From: Pectobacterium araliae
GTDB lineage: Bacteria; Pseudomonadota; Gammaproteobacteria; Enterobacterales; Enterobacteriaceae
Length of the DNA: 64,000 bases
NCBI RefSeq assembly: GCF_037076465.1
Contig: NZ_AP028908.1
Coordinates: 3,534,001-3,598,000, forward strand
Reading direction: 5' to 3'
Shown: one piece after another, positions 52,247-61,003 of the stretch
Layout of the letters: the number at the start of each line of letters is the position of its first letter
How positions within the stretch are numbered: the stretch's first letter is position 1
Notes under the pieces: model-generated
The model's input: only the letters and a program-made list of their open reading frames with translations
Told to the model about the DNA's origin: nothing
The model's database searches: none
Translations under genes and position numbers: made by a program

Positions 52247-53587
52247 TTACTGTCCGCCGCTATGTAGCCAGAACGGAGACAAGGTCAGCACGGCTTTACG
52301 TTGGGCTTCCAGATAGACAGAAGGAGCCTGCCCGGCAGCAAGCCGCTCAATTTCCTGGAGTAGCGTTTGCCAGTGTTCAACGTAAGCCTCCACTTGCTCA
52401 GCCGGATAGGCACCGGATAACAGGAGAAATGCGCAGAGATTACGTTGAAGACGAGGAATTTGCTGCTCGTACTGCGCATCTGTCAAGGTAGAAGAAAAGG
52501 TGCTTTTCAGCTCCGCCGTACTACGGCTTAGCATAATGTCGGCAAAACGTTTGAACGATCCCTGTAGCTTAATGCGATCTTTATTATCCATATAGTCACG
52601 CCAGCCAGACTCGACTAGCCAGGAAGTCAGTACTAACTTACTTTGCAGGTAGTCAGCGCTATAACAGATCTCCGTCCCAGCGGAACCTTGTAGCCGGTTT
52701 TCCAGAGTAGTGAGTGCAGAGCGGAAAAGCGTGGTGACCTTGCGTAGCACGACGCCGCCCACCAGCACCAGCATTTCGCGCATCAACGCGCTGGCCTGTG
52801 GCAGAGCTGCGCGAGCGGACGAATCCCCTCTGACCCAAAGCTCTTCGTGGTATTGCCAGTGAGCCAGCGCCAACTCTAACGCCGCACGGATGGCTTGATC
52901 GATGTTGGTTTTGGGATCAACAATCAGTCTATTGAGAGGAATACACTCGCGAACGGGATTACCTTTAGCCAGATGGTATCCACGTGCCGCTTTACTGAGG
53001 CTACCTTGGCGCATACCACCAAATTCCGCGATTTCTTTTGCCAAGGCCAACAGATGCGCGGTTTGCCCCAGTTTAAGTTCCATCTCCAGTTCGCACAGTG
53101 GCTCACTCAGATCGCCAGCACGGATTTCGCCGCGGTCTAATGCAACCTCAATCACGCTTTGGTAGTAAGTAAACACCCACTTTTCACGCGTAAAATCTGT
53201 ACTAAACAGCGGGTTGAGTGACTGTTGTAGCGAGGCAACATCACACGCTTCCGGCCAAACTTCCGCCGGAAACAGGCTGAGATCCAGTTCGGCTTTCTCC
53301 AGCGCAACGTTATATTCAGGGTGTTGATGCAGCCCACCAATCACCTTACCCGCCGTCTTCGCCGTCATTTCGTAGCGTTCATTCTCACCGCGAATACGCA
53401 GGCCAATACCATGATGACGCAGATAGTTATCCGCCGTTTCATAATAGATATTGCTCAGACGCTGAGCGCGCATGTGCTCATACTGGCTATAGTCACTCTC
53501 CCATTCAGCCAGTTGCGTCAGCAGCGATTCAACGCTGTCGGGATGAACAATAAACTTCAGTTCAATTTCTTCACTCATAGCATTCAC
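52247..53587 (-). CDS. ygiF: Inorganic triphosphatase YgiF (CYTH + CHAD)
   Basis: 446 residues. The N-terminal CYTH domain (EEIELKFIVHPDSVESL, IYYETADNYLRHHGIGLRIR, EVALDRGEI, LCELEMELK) cleaves inorganic triphosphate using an acidic tunnel. The C-terminal CHAD domain (~residues 220-430) is helical and His/basic-rich and binds polyphosphate. The start may be the ATG at 53587 (MNAMSEE) or at 53578 (MSEEIEL); the second fits the family better. It is first in the ygiF-glnE-hldE run. Confidence 0.93.
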   Translation of the reverse strand: MNAMSEEIELKFIVHPDSVESLLTQLAEWESDYSQYEHMRAQRLSNIYYETADNYLRHHGIGLRIRGENERYEMTAKTAGKVIGGLHQHPEYNVALEKAELDLSLFPAEVWPEACDVASLQQSLNPLFSTDFTREKWVFTYYQSVIEVALDRGEIRAGDLSEPLCELEMELKLGQTAHLLALAKEIAEFGGMRQGSLSKAARGYHLAKGNPVRECIPLNRLIVDPKTNIDQAIRAALELALAHWQYHEELWVRGDSSARAALPQASALMREMLVLVGGVVLRKVTTLFRSALTTLENRLQGSAGTEICYSADYLQSKLVLTSWLVESGWRDYMDNKDRIKLQGSFKRFADIMLSRSTAELKSTFSSTLTDAQYEQQIPRLQRNLCAFLLLSGAYPAEQVEAYVEHWQTLLQEIERLAAGQAPSVYLEAQRKAVLTLSPFWLHSGGQ

Positions 53588-53899
53588 AACACCAAGATCG
53601 CGTTCATTATTATGTCAGTAAATAACATTTTACTTCACCTTACTACCCTTACCGTACACACTCTTTTTCACCTGCGAACAAGCGCGCATTTCTTATGCAA
53701 ACTTGCCATTAGGAACATGCATCTCTCGGTTTAAACAGGCTGTATACTGTCTGCTAAGAACCTGTCCCAGTAGGCGTTATTGGTGTGAAATAGCCCTAAT
53801 GGGATAGGTTCTAAGACTGTTCTCATTTCGGTTTATACATTGCCTCGTCAGACTTAAGCCTCTACTATCAGACCACCATTAACGCAACATGATGATCTT
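53588..53899. other. Divergent region ygiF-ygiM with palindromic element
   Basis: About 310 bases holding the promoters of ygiF and ygiM and the inverted repeat at 53754-53814. TATACTGTC near 53742 looks like a -10 box reading towards ygiM. No gene is visible. Confidence 0.5.
53754..53814. repeat. Palindromic element with 21-bp arms
   Basis: CTAAGAACCTGTCCCAGTAGG and, on the other strand, CTTAGAACCTATCCCATTAGG agree at 18 of 21 positions and enclose about 18 bases. Arms of this length and outward mismatch pattern are typical of short palindromic repeats or of the two ends of a vanished insertion element. No T run follows. Confidence 0.55.
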
Positions 53900-54520
53900 A
53901 TGCAGAAATTAGGCTTACTCTGTTTCACTTTATTTTCGCTCACGCTGAGTTGGACCACACAGGCGGAAGAAAAACGCTACATTTCCGATGAGTTGTTGAC
54001 ATATGTCCACAGCGGGCCGGGCAATCAATATCGTATCGTCGGCACACTGAATGCAGGCACTGAGGTCACGCTACTCAGCGTTAACGAAAGCGCAGGCTAT
54101 GCACAGATTCGCGATGATAAAAATCGCACCACCTGGATTCCTCTCGACCAGCTTAGCGATACGCCAAGCCTGCGCACGCGGGTGCCGGAATTGGAAAAAC
54201 AGGTAAAAGACCTGACTGACAACCTGAATAATATCGATCAGACCTGGAACCAGCGTACCACTGACATGCAGCAAAAAGTGGCTGCCAGCGATGATATTAT
54301 CAACGGATTGCGCCAGGAAAATCAGGATCTGAAAAATCAGCTTATCGTTGCGCAGAAGAAAGTCAGTGCGGCGAATGTCCAGCTTGATGATAAACAGCGC
54401 ACCATCATTCTACAGTGGTTCATGTATGGTGGCGGTGTTGCGGGTCTCGGTTTGCTGTTGGGTCTGCTGCTGCCGCACATCATCCCTCGCAAAAAGAAAA
54501 ATGACCGTTGGATGAACTGA
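53900..54520 (+). CDS. ygiM: SH3-domain membrane protein YgiM
   Basis: 206 residues. A signal peptide (LGLLCFTLFSLTLSWTTQA) is followed by a bacterial SH3 domain (~25-90: RYISDELLTYVHSGPGNQYRIVG, GYAQIRDDKNRTTWIPL), a coiled coil (~100-160: LEKQVKDLTDNLNNI, LRQENQDLKNQL) and one membrane helix (~170-192) with a basic tail (PRKKKNDRW) in the cytoplasm. Its role is probably in the periplasm near the cell wall; the exact function is not known. It precedes cca as in E. coli. Confidence 0.9.
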   Translation: MQKLGLLCFTLFSLTLSWTTQAEEKRYISDELLTYVHSGPGNQYRIVGTLNAGTEVTLLSVNESAGYAQIRDDKNRTTWIPLDQLSDTPSLRTRVPELEKQVKDLTDNLNNIDQTWNQRTTDMQQKVAASDDIINGLRQENQDLKNQLIVAQKKVSAANVQLDDKQRTIILQWFMYGGGVAGLGLLLGLLLPHIIPRKKKNDRWMN

Positions 54521-54628
54521 TTGGAATACGTGCCTGCTTCTTGCAGGCATTTTTCTCTGCGGCCAACGCAACAGCATAAAGATGGTAGTATGTTGTGAAA
54601 CATTAGTTATTGATTCAGGAGCCCGACG

Positions 54629-55873
54629 TTGAAGATTTACCTTGTCGGCGGCGCTGTTCGGGACAGCCTGCTGAGTTTACCCGTCACCGAAAAAGATTGG
54701 GTGGTGGTCGGCGCGACACCGGAACATCTGCTTGCTCAGGGCTACCAGCAGGTTGGAAAGGATTTCCCCGTTTTCTTACATCCTGTCAGTCACGATGAAT
54801 ACGCCCTCGCACGAACCGAACGCAAATCTGGCAAAGGCTATACTGGCTTTGTCTGCCATGCCGCACCGGATGTCACATTAGAGCAGGATTTGCTGCGCCG
54901 CGATTTGACCATCAATGCAATTGCTCGTACTGAGCAGGGTGAGCTGATCGATCCCTATCACGGTCGTCACGATCTCGAAAATCGCATATTGCGCCATGTC
55001 TCTGATGCTTTTAGCGAAGATCCGTTACGCGTCCTACGCGTCGCCCGTTTTGCCGCGCGCTTTGCCCATCTCGGCTTCCAGATTGCAGAAGAAACCCTGG
55101 TACTGATGCAAAAAATGGCGCATGAGGGCGAGCTGGCTTACCTGACGCCAGAGCGCGTCTGGAAAGAAACGGAAAAAGCACTCGGCACCTCATCGCCGGA
55201 TGTCTATTTTCAGGTGCTGCGTGACTGCGGTGCGCTAGCCGTGCTGTTCCCTGAAATCGATAACCTCTATGGCGTGCCCGCTCCTGCCAAATGGCACCCG
55301 GAAATCGATACTGGCATCCATACCATGATGACAGTGGCAATGGCCGCGCGCCTCAGCCCAGAGATTGATGTACGTTTTGCCACGCTGTGTCACGATGTAG
55401 GAAAAGGGCTAACGCCCCCCGAACTGTGGCCACGGCATCATGGGCACGGCCCAGCGGGTGTCAAACTGGTTGACGCTCTGTGCCAGCGCTTGCGCGTACC
55501 TAACCCCATTCGCGATCTGGCGAAGCTGGTGGCGGAATATCATGACCTGATTCATACCGTGCAGGTGCTGCAACCCAAAACTCTGCTGAAGTTATTTGAT
55601 GCGATTGACGTCTGGCGTAAGCCGCAGCGTCTGGAGCAGTTAGCGCTAACTAGCGAGGCCGATGCCAGAGGCCGGGCCGGTTTTGAAGAGAGCCCTTATC
55701 CACAAGGTGATTACCTGCGTGAAGCCTTCCGCGTTGCCGCGCAGGTCAGCAGCGCAAGCGTCGTCGCCGATGGATTTAAGGGGATTGACGTGCGCAATGA
55801 ACTCGCTCGTCGCCGTATCCATGCACTGGCAGAGTGGAAAGCACAACAGCCTGATGTAGCGAGTACATCCTGA
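54629..55873 (+). CDS. cca: tRNA nucleotidyltransferase (CCA-adding) with HD phosphohydrolase domain
   Basis: 414 residues. It builds or repairs the CCA end of tRNAs. The class II polymerase head ([24 protein letters not shown] with the metal-binding Asp, [25 protein letters not shown]) is followed by an HD domain ([12 protein letters not shown]) with phosphatase activity in relatives. The start codon is TTG at 54629 behind AGGAG, seven bases upstream; no ATG or GTG nearby would preserve the conserved first strand. The rare start may keep its level low. Confidence 0.94.
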   Translation: MKIYLVGGAVRDSLLSLPVTEKDWVVVGATPEHLLAQGYQQVGKDFPVFLHPVSHDEYALARTERKSGKGYTGFVCHAAPDVTLEQDLLRRDLTINAIARTEQGELIDPYHGRHDLENRILRHVSDAFSEDPLRVLRVARFAARFAHLGFQIAEETLVLMQKMAHEGELAYLTPERVWKETEKALGTSSPDVYFQVLRDCGALAVLFPEIDNLYGVPAPAKWHPEIDTGIHTMMTVAMAARLSPEIDVRFATLCHDVGKGLTPPELWPRHHGHGPAGVKLVDALCQRLRVPNPIRDLAKLVAEYHDLIHTVQVLQPKTLLKLFDAIDVWRKPQRLEQLALTSEADARGRAGFEESPYPQGDYLREAFRVAAQVSSASVVADGFKGIDVRNELARRRIHALAEWKAQQPDVASTS

Positions 55874-55880
55874 AACAAAA

Positions 55881-55904
55881 GAGGCCACGCATTAGCGTGA
55901 CCTC
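55881..55904. terminator. Hairpin between cca and uppP
   Basis: GAGGCCACGC and GCGTGACCTC pair with one mismatch around ATTA. On the minus strand it is followed by TTTTGTTT, so it would best end transcripts from uppP; it lies right behind cca too. Confidence 0.6.
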
Positions 55905-56087
55905 AGACTGTTGGCAGACTTATTTACCGAACGAAAACGGGAGTAACGAAATAGAAGAGTAAAGCGTTTGCGCCAGGGATGTATTTACAGCGTCTTTACG
56001 ATCTATCCGTTACTAGCGCTCTACGATCTTTGTCAGCAACCTCAAACTACGCATTAGCACGGTCTCTTCTTTATCTCACGCTCAGCC

Positions 56088-56906
56088 TTACATAAAGACC
56101 ATGTAAACCACGCCTGCGACGATAAAACGGTAAATCGCGAAGGGGATAAACGAGATGCGTTTGATGACTTTCAGGAAGGTTTTAATCGCAATTAGCGCCA
56201 CAACAAACGCTGTCACGAACCCCACCGCAAACATTGGCACATCAGCCAGCGACAGGAAATGCCAGCTTTTATACAGATCCAAAACCGTCGCGCCCATCAT
56301 CATGGGAACCGCCAGAATAAAAGAGAATTCAGAAGCCGCGTAACGGCTGACGCCCACCAGCATTCCGCCGGAGATGGTCGCTCCCGAACGTGAAAAACCG
56401 GGCCACAGCGCCAAACATTGAAAACAGCCAATCATAAACGCCTGACGATGCGTAATGTCATCCAGCCCGACGGCGCGTGGTTTTTTAGGCTTAAGCCATT
56501 CAGCCGCCAACAGCAGGAAACCACCGACCACCAACGCATACATCACATTTTGTGGATAAAACAGCGATTTGATGACGTCGTGGAAAATTAGCCCAAGTAC
56601 CACGGCAGGAATCATCGCCAGCAGGATGTGCGTCAACTTCAGTCGACCCGCCGTGTGCCCCTCATGCGGCACCTTGCCAAAGTGAATCCCAATCAGGCCA
56701 AAGAGACGACGCCAGAACATGACGACGACGGCCAGAATCGAGCCAAGCTGGATGATGACTTCAAACGTCTTGGCTTTCTCATCAACAAACCCTAACCAAT
56801 GGCCAACAATAATCATATGCCCCGTAGACGATACGGGCAAAAACTCGGTCAGCCCTTCGACCACGCCAAGAACAAATGCGATTAGCAGCGAATGCAGGTC
56901 AGTCAT
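56088..56906 (-). CDS. uppP: Undecaprenyl-diphosphate phosphatase (BacA/UppP)
   Basis: 272 residues, about eight membrane segments. It recycles the lipid carrier for cell-wall synthesis and gives some bacitracin resistance. The family motifs are [17 protein letters not shown] (~17-33) and the second [20 protein letters not shown] (~residues 167-186). Length agrees with E. coli BacA. It lies downstream of folB, separated by a terminator, so it has its own promoter. Confidence 0.96.
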   Translation of the reverse strand: MTDLHSLLIAFVLGVVEGLTEFLPVSSTGHMIIVGHWLGFVDEKAKTFEVIIQLGSILAVVVMFWRRLFGLIGIHFGKVPHEGHTAGRLKLTHILLAMIPAVVLGLIFHDVIKSLFYPQNVMYALVVGGFLLLAAEWLKPKKPRAVGLDDITHRQAFMIGCFQCLALWPGFSRSGATISGGMLVGVSRYAASEFSFILAVPMMMGATVLDLYKSWHFLSLADVPMFAVGFVTAFVVALIAIKTFLKVIKRISFIPFAIYRFIVAGVVYMVFM

Positions 56907-56948
56907 CTAAAAACCCTTGCCTTTAATAAAAACGAAAATTTAGCCCAT

Positions 56949-56980
56949 AAAAAAGCGGCCGCGTACTTTCGCGAGCCGCT
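56949..56980 (-). terminator. Terminator after folB
   Basis: AGCGGCCGCG (56954-56963) pairs with CGCGAGCCGCT (56970-56980) with one bulge, loop TACTTT, and runs into six T on the minus strand. It separates folB from uppP. Confidence 0.85.
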
Positions 56981-57053
56981 ATAACTGGGGTATAGACTAT
57001 TCAGGTTACGATTTAGTTGCACGTAAATCAGTATTTATTCTACTAAATCAAAT

Positions 57054-57407
57054 TTATCGCGTACCGCGCTCAATAATCACACCAACCTGACGTGCCTGCG
57101 CCACCGCGCCCGGCTTGCTAAGCTTGATGCGCAACCAGGGAATGGAGAAGCGCAGCATCAGCATGTGTGCGACTTCTTCAGCAACACGCTCCACCAGAGC
57201 AAAACGCTGGTTTGCCACATGAGCAATCACCGCATCGCTAACATCGGCATAGCTCAGGCAGTCATTAACATCATCACTGGCGGCTGCCTGACGGTTATCC
57301 CAGCCCATTTCGATATCGAACACCAGTTTTTGCTGGATGGTCTGTTCCCAATCGTAAACACCAATGGTAGTGATTACAGTAAGTTCTTCAATAAATACGA
57401 TATCCAT
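57054..57407 (-). CDS. folB: Dihydroneopterin aldolase
   Basis: 117 residues. It converts dihydroneopterin to 6-hydroxymethyl-dihydropterin in folate synthesis. It follows E. coli FolB nearly throughout ([61 protein letters not shown] end [17 protein letters not shown]). The frame also opens at a GTG one codon earlier, but the ATG at 57407 is the family start. It is divergent from plsY. Confidence 0.95.
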   Translation of the reverse strand: MDIVFIEELTVITTIGVYDWEQTIQQKLVFDIEMGWDNRQAAASDDVNDCLSYADVSDAVIAHVANQRFALVERVAEEVAHMLMLRFSIPWLRIKLSKPGAVAQARQVGVIIERGTR

Positions 57408-57514
57408 CACGCCGTTCTCTGTTTTTGTCGCTGTCGGATACCACTTCCGACGGAATGTGCGTATTATCCACAGATGAGAAGAGTAAAACGACCCTTATTA
57501 AACGGAATGGCGTT

Positions 57515-58150
57515 ATGAGTGTTACCGCGCTTGGTATGATGTTAATCGCGTATCTGTGTGGCTCTGTTTCCAGTGCGATTTTGTTTTGCAGAATTGCTGG
57601 GCTGCCCGACCCGCGTCAGCATGGTTCTGGCAATCCCGGAGCCACTAACGTATTGCGTATTGGCGGCAAAGCAGCCGCCGCAACCGTGTTGGTGTTTGAC
57701 GTACTGAAAGGGATGTTGCCAGTCTGGGCAGCTTACGCGCTGGGCGTTGCCCCGCTGTATCTCGGATTAACCGCCATCGCTGCCTGCCTCGGCCATATCT
57801 ATCCCGTCTTTTTCCACTTTCGCGGCGGCAAAGGTGTGGCAACCGCTTTCGGTGCTATTGCACCAATCGGCTGGGATCTGACGGGTTTGATGACCGGCAC
57901 CTGGCTGCTTACCGTTCTGTTAAGCGGCTACTCCTCACTCGGTGCCATCGTCAGTGCGCTCATCGCACCATTTTACGTCTGGTGGTTCAAACCACAGTTT
58001 ACCTTTCCCGTTGCGATGCTCTCTTGTCTGATACTGATGCGTCACCACGACAATATTCAACGCCTGTGGCGCGGGCAGGAAAGTAAAATCTGGCATAAGC
58101 TACGCAAGAAAAAACAGCCAGAAGACGAACAGACATCACCCGATGAGTGA
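57515..58150 (+). CDS. plsY: Glycerol-3-phosphate acyltransferase PlsY
   Basis: 211 residues, five or so membrane helices. It moves the acyl group from acyl-phosphate to glycerol-3-phosphate, the first step of phospholipid synthesis. Conserved motifs are [16 protein letters not shown] (~37-52) and [14 protein letters not shown]. The frame is open from 57425, but the ATG at 57515 with AACGGA upstream gives the family start ([17 protein letters not shown]). It ends at a strong terminator. Confidence 0.94.
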   Translation: MSVTALGMMLIAYLCGSVSSAILFCRIAGLPDPRQHGSGNPGATNVLRIGGKAAAATVLVFDVLKGMLPVWAAYALGVAPLYLGLTAIAACLGHIYPVFFHFRGGKGVATAFGAIAPIGWDLTGLMTGTWLLTVLLSGYSSLGAIVSALIAPFYVWWFKPQFTFPVAMLSCLILMRHHDNIQRLWRGQESKIWHKLRKKKQPEDEQTSPDE

Positions 58151-58152
58151 GG

Positions 58153-58184
58153 CAAAAAACTCCCGTTTTCACGGGAATTTTTTA
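58153..58184. terminator. Bidirectional terminator between plsY and the chemoreceptor gene
   Basis: TCCCGT (58161-58166) and ACGGGA (58171-58176) with A run before and T run after, so it works for both convergent genes. Confidence 0.88.
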
Positions 58185-58202
58185 TAACGTATGGCGGCGA
58201 GA

Positions 58203-59789
58203 TTAGAACTGGCCGATAGCGGCAAACTCCTGCGACTGGACTTTAAACTGTGCCATGCTTTCTGCCAGCAAACGCGCCTGATCCTCTAATGAACGCGTAG
58301 CTGCCGCAGATTCTTCAACCAGAGACGCATTTTGCTGTGCGACCTCATCCATCTGCGATACCGCCAGATTCACTTGCCCAATCCCATTGCTCTGCTCACG
58401 CGTTGCCGTTGAGATCTCACGCATCAGGGATGTCACACGCGCCACCGCATCAGAAACGTCATCCATCGTTTCGCCCGCCATTTTTGCCATAACGGTGCCT
58501 TCACTGACGCGGCTCTGGGATTCTTCCATCAGTGTTTTGATCTCTTTCGCTGATTGTGCACTGCGCTGCGCCAGATTACGGACTTCACCCGCGACCACAG
58601 CAAACCCGCGCCCCTGTTCCCCTGCTCGCGCCGCTTCAACCGCCGCATTCAGTGCCAGAATATTGGTCTGAAATGCGATGCCGTCAATCACCGCCAGAAT
58701 ATCGCCGATACGTGCGGAACTGCTGGAGATCATCTGCATTTTTTCGATCATATTACCCACGGTTTCGCTGCCTTTATTGGCGATGTCAGAGACATTTTGC
58801 GCCAGCGTATGGGCTTGTTCCGCACTTTCAGCATTGAGTGTCACCGTAGCGGTTAACTGTTCCATACTGGCTGCGGTTTCTTCCAGCGATGAGGCAGACT
58901 CTTCCGTCCGAGCAGCCAGATGAGTGTTGCCAGATGACAACTCGCGGGTCCCGACGTCGATCTGCATACCGGCATCGCGGACACGTCCCACAGCGGTAGC
59001 CAGCGAAGATTGCATTGCCTGCATCGCCTGAATCAGGCGGCCAATTTCATTATTGCCGCCATCGATGATGCGCTGGGTCAAATCACCACGGGCGATAAAT
59101 TCCAACTGCGCGACGGTTTCTTCAAGCGGAGACAAAATAGAACGCTTCAGCGCAATCCAGGCAGCCAACACCAACAGCAGAACGACGATACAAGCAATAC
59201 CAATGATCGTCAGGCGCTCGAACGCAAAGTTCTCAGCCTCTGTCAGCATGTTTTTCCCTACTTCCAGGCCAAAGTCGCGGAATTCATTCGCTACCTTATC
59301 CATCTTAACGCTGAGCGGCGGCAGTACATCCTGCAATAGCGCGTAATAGGCATTAATATCACCGCGTTTCAGTGCATCGACCATCGGCTGAACGCCAAGA
59401 TTCATATATTGCTCGTAGTTGCTTTTAACCTCTGCCGCCATTCTGGCACCGCGTTCCGTTACCGTGCCGTAGGAAAGAAAGCGATCCATTTCTTTGTGGG
59501 AAAGTGCCGTGTAGGCTTCTGCTCTCGCCACTGACGCATTCGCCAAATCGGTCAGTCCGTTTTCCATCTGACGAGCAGCCAATGCCGCCCCTGTTCTGGC
59601 ACGCAGCGAGGCCGTATAGCTTCCTGCCAGCGCCGTCACTTCTTTGCCCTGAATCTTATCGATGGTCGTAAGCGATGTAATCCCCTGATTGATTGAGGTG
59701 ATGCCAATTCCGCATACGAGTAATAAGAGCAGTACCATCATGCCCAACAAAGCAATTAAGCTCGTCTTGATTGTGATATTTCTTAACAT
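58203..59789 (-). CDS. Methyl-accepting chemotaxis protein
   Basis: 528 residues. Membrane helix 1 (~7-30: SLIALLGMMVLLLLLVCGIG), a periplasmic four-helix-bundle ligand domain of Tar type (to ~185), helix 2 (~190-210: LTIIGIACIVVLLLVLAAWIA), HAMP, and the signalling domain with the tip DGIAFQTNILALNAAVEAARAG and flanking methylation helices. The end (VQSQEFAAIGQF) lacks the CheR-tether pentapeptide. The frame is open to 59843, but the ATG at 59789 (MLRNITIK) follows GGAAACAAAA. A flagellar-type promoter lies upstream. The ligand is unknown. Confidence 0.93.
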   Translation of the reverse strand: MLRNITIKTSLIALLGMMVLLLLLVCGIGITSINQGITSLTTIDKIQGKEVTALAGSYTASLRARTGAALAARQMENGLTDLANASVARAEAYTALSHKEMDRFLSYGTVTERGARMAAEVKSNYEQYMNLGVQPMVDALKRGDINAYYALLQDVLPPLSVKMDKVANEFRDFGLEVGKNMLTEAENFAFERLTIIGIACIVVLLLVLAAWIALKRSILSPLEETVAQLEFIARGDLTQRIIDGGNNEIGRLIQAMQAMQSSLATAVGRVRDAGMQIDVGTRELSSGNTHLAARTEESASSLEETAASMEQLTATVTLNAESAEQAHTLAQNVSDIANKGSETVGNMIEKMQMISSSSARIGDILAVIDGIAFQTNILALNAAVEAARAGEQGRGFAVVAGEVRNLAQRSAQSAKEIKTLMEESQSRVSEGTVMAKMAGETMDDVSDAVARVTSLMREISTATREQSNGIGQVNLAVSQMDEVAQQNASLVEESAAATRSLEDQARLLAESMAQFKVQSQEFAAIGQF

Positions 59790-59846
59790 TTTTGTTTCCA
59801 TGGAATTACAAATGATAAATAAATGCGGAGAAATACCCCACATAAC

Positions 59847-59860
59847 GTGATCTTGATCAT
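59847..59860. promoter_or_regulatory. CRP/FNR-like palindrome at the chemoreceptor promoter
   Basis: GTGATCTTGATCAT carries the symmetric GAT/ATC arms of the CRP and FNR family; extended, it agrees with the CRP consensus at 12 of 16 positions. It lies immediately downstream of the sigma-28 -10 box and so covers the expected transcription start, which would favour repression. Confidence 0.5.
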
Positions 59861-59864
59861 GTTC

Positions 59865-59891
59865 CTATCGGTAACAAGCCTGCTTTCTTTA
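59865..59891 (-). promoter_or_regulatory. Sigma-28 (flagellar) promoter of the chemoreceptor gene
   Basis: On the minus strand it reads TAAAGAAA, 11 bases, ACCGATAG; consensus is TAAAGTTT, 11 bases, GCCGATAA. The spacing is exact and the match is 12 of 16. It lies about 75 bases before the start codon. Confidence 0.75.
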
Positions 59892-59967
59892 AAGAAACTT
59901 TAGTAACGAAAGTATTTTTACTTAAACGACTCACGCGAATGCATAGTGCGCTGACATGCTAAAAATC

Positions 59968-59996
59968 GGCGACATTAAACGCTTTTTGGCTATAAT
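59968..59996 (+). promoter_or_regulatory. Promoter of ppa
   Basis: A perfect -10 box TATAAT at 59991-59996, 41 bases before the start codon, with a poor -35 (GGCGAC) at 17 bases spacing. The good -10 agrees with the constant expression expected of this gene. Confidence 0.6.
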
Positions 59997-60037
59997 GACG
60001 GCCACGCTATTTAAGGTTTTAAGAGAAGGAAACTGAC

Positions 60038-60568
60038 ATGAGTCTGAACGATGTTCCGGCAGGTAAAGATCTGCCAGAAGATATCTATGTAGTGATTGAA
60101 ATTCCCGCGAATGCCGATCCGATCAAATATGAAATTGATAAAGATACCGGTGCACTGTTTGTAGACCGTTTCATGTCTACCGCTATGTTCTACCCATGCA
60201 ACTATGGCTACATCAACCACACGCTGTCTCTGGATGGCGACCCAGTTGATGTGCTGGTTCCGACCCCCTATCCGTTACAGCCGGGCTCCGTGATCCGTTG
60301 CCGTCCTGTTGGCGTACTGAAAATGAGCGATGAAGCAGGTGAAGATGCCAAGCTGGTTGCCGTTCCGCACAGTAAGCTGACCAAAGAATACGATCACATT
60401 AAAGACGTTAACGACCTGCCTGAACTGCTGCGCGCACAGATCGGCCACTTCTTTGAACACTACAAAGATCTGGAAAAAGGCAAGTGGGTGAAAGTTGAAG
60501 GTTGGGATAACGCTGCTGCGGCGAAAGCCGAAATCATTGCTTCCTTCGAGCGTGCAAAAAACAAATAA
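60038..60568 (+). CDS. ppa: Inorganic pyrophosphatase
   Basis: 176 residues, the soluble family I enzyme that removes pyrophosphate from biosynthetic reactions. The active site is visible: [41 protein letters not shown] (Asp ligands of Mg), [22 protein letters not shown] and [16 protein letters not shown]. Ribosome site AAGAGAAGGA. It converges on ytfP, with a terminator between. Confidence 0.97.
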   Translation: MSLNDVPAGKDLPEDIYVVIEIPANADPIKYEIDKDTGALFVDRFMSTAMFYPCNYGYINHTLSLDGDPVDVLVPTPYPLQPGSVIRCRPVGVLKMSDEAGEDAKLVAVPHSKLTKEYDHIKDVNDLPELLRAQIGHFFEHYKDLEKGKWVKVEGWDNAAAAKAEIIASFERAKNK

Positions 60569-60588
60569 GCGCCACTCGATAAATGATC

Positions 60589-60618
60589 AAAAACACCGCC
60601 TTACGCGGTGTTTTTTTA
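60589..60618 (+). terminator. Terminator after ppa
   Basis: ACACCGC (60593-60599) and GCGGTGT (60605-60611) around CTTAC-type loop, then a run of seven T. It can also serve ytfP through the A run on its left. Confidence 0.88.
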
Positions 60619-60653
60619 TTTATACCAACCATGATTTGGTTAGTTACTCGACC

Positions 60654-61001
60654 TCAAGCCTCTTCATCACGTTTCAACCAGTCGCCGCTGGCAATACGCG
60701 TTAACCCTTCAGTCGAGTGTTTGTATAAGTAGATCCAGGCACTGCCTAGAGGCGTGGAAATCAGCTCTCGCTGGTATTCATGGCCGTCCCGCTTTAAGGC
60801 ATCCAGCTCCGTCAGTATCGACGAGCTGATGCGGTAAACCTCACAATGGATTTCTCCATTTCCGGGGACGACTGCCGGATAATGGCCGAGATCGTACAGC
60901 TCGAAACCGGCGAGCTGACAATCCCCTAACCATTGCGCATTCGTCATCCAATGACTATTTCCCTGTTTGCGTCGTAAACTGCCGTAAACAATAATTCGCA
61001 T
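60654..61001 (-). CDS. ytfP: Gamma-glutamylcyclotransferase-like protein YtfP
   Basis: 115 residues. The GGCT-like fold signature IIVYGSLRRKQGNSHWM opens it, with LAGFELYDLGHYPAVVPG and CEVYRISSSILTELDALK. The true substrate is not known. It begins 2 bases after the end of tamB on the same strand, as in E. coli tamA-tamB-ytfP, so it is in that operon though its role in outer-membrane assembly is unproven. Confidence 0.92.
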   Translation of the reverse strand: MRIIVYGSLRRKQGNSHWMTNAQWLGDCQLAGFELYDLGHYPAVVPGNGEIHCEVYRISSSILTELDALKRDGHEYQRELISTPLGSAWIYLYKHSTEGLTRIASGDWLKRDEEA

Positions 61002-61003
61002 CG

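Noticed and set aside
58203..59843. Longer start for the chemoreceptor (546 residues)
   Set aside because: The extra N-terminus has no ribosome site and precedes the usual short basic start of such receptors; GGAAACAAAA stands before the ATG at 59789.
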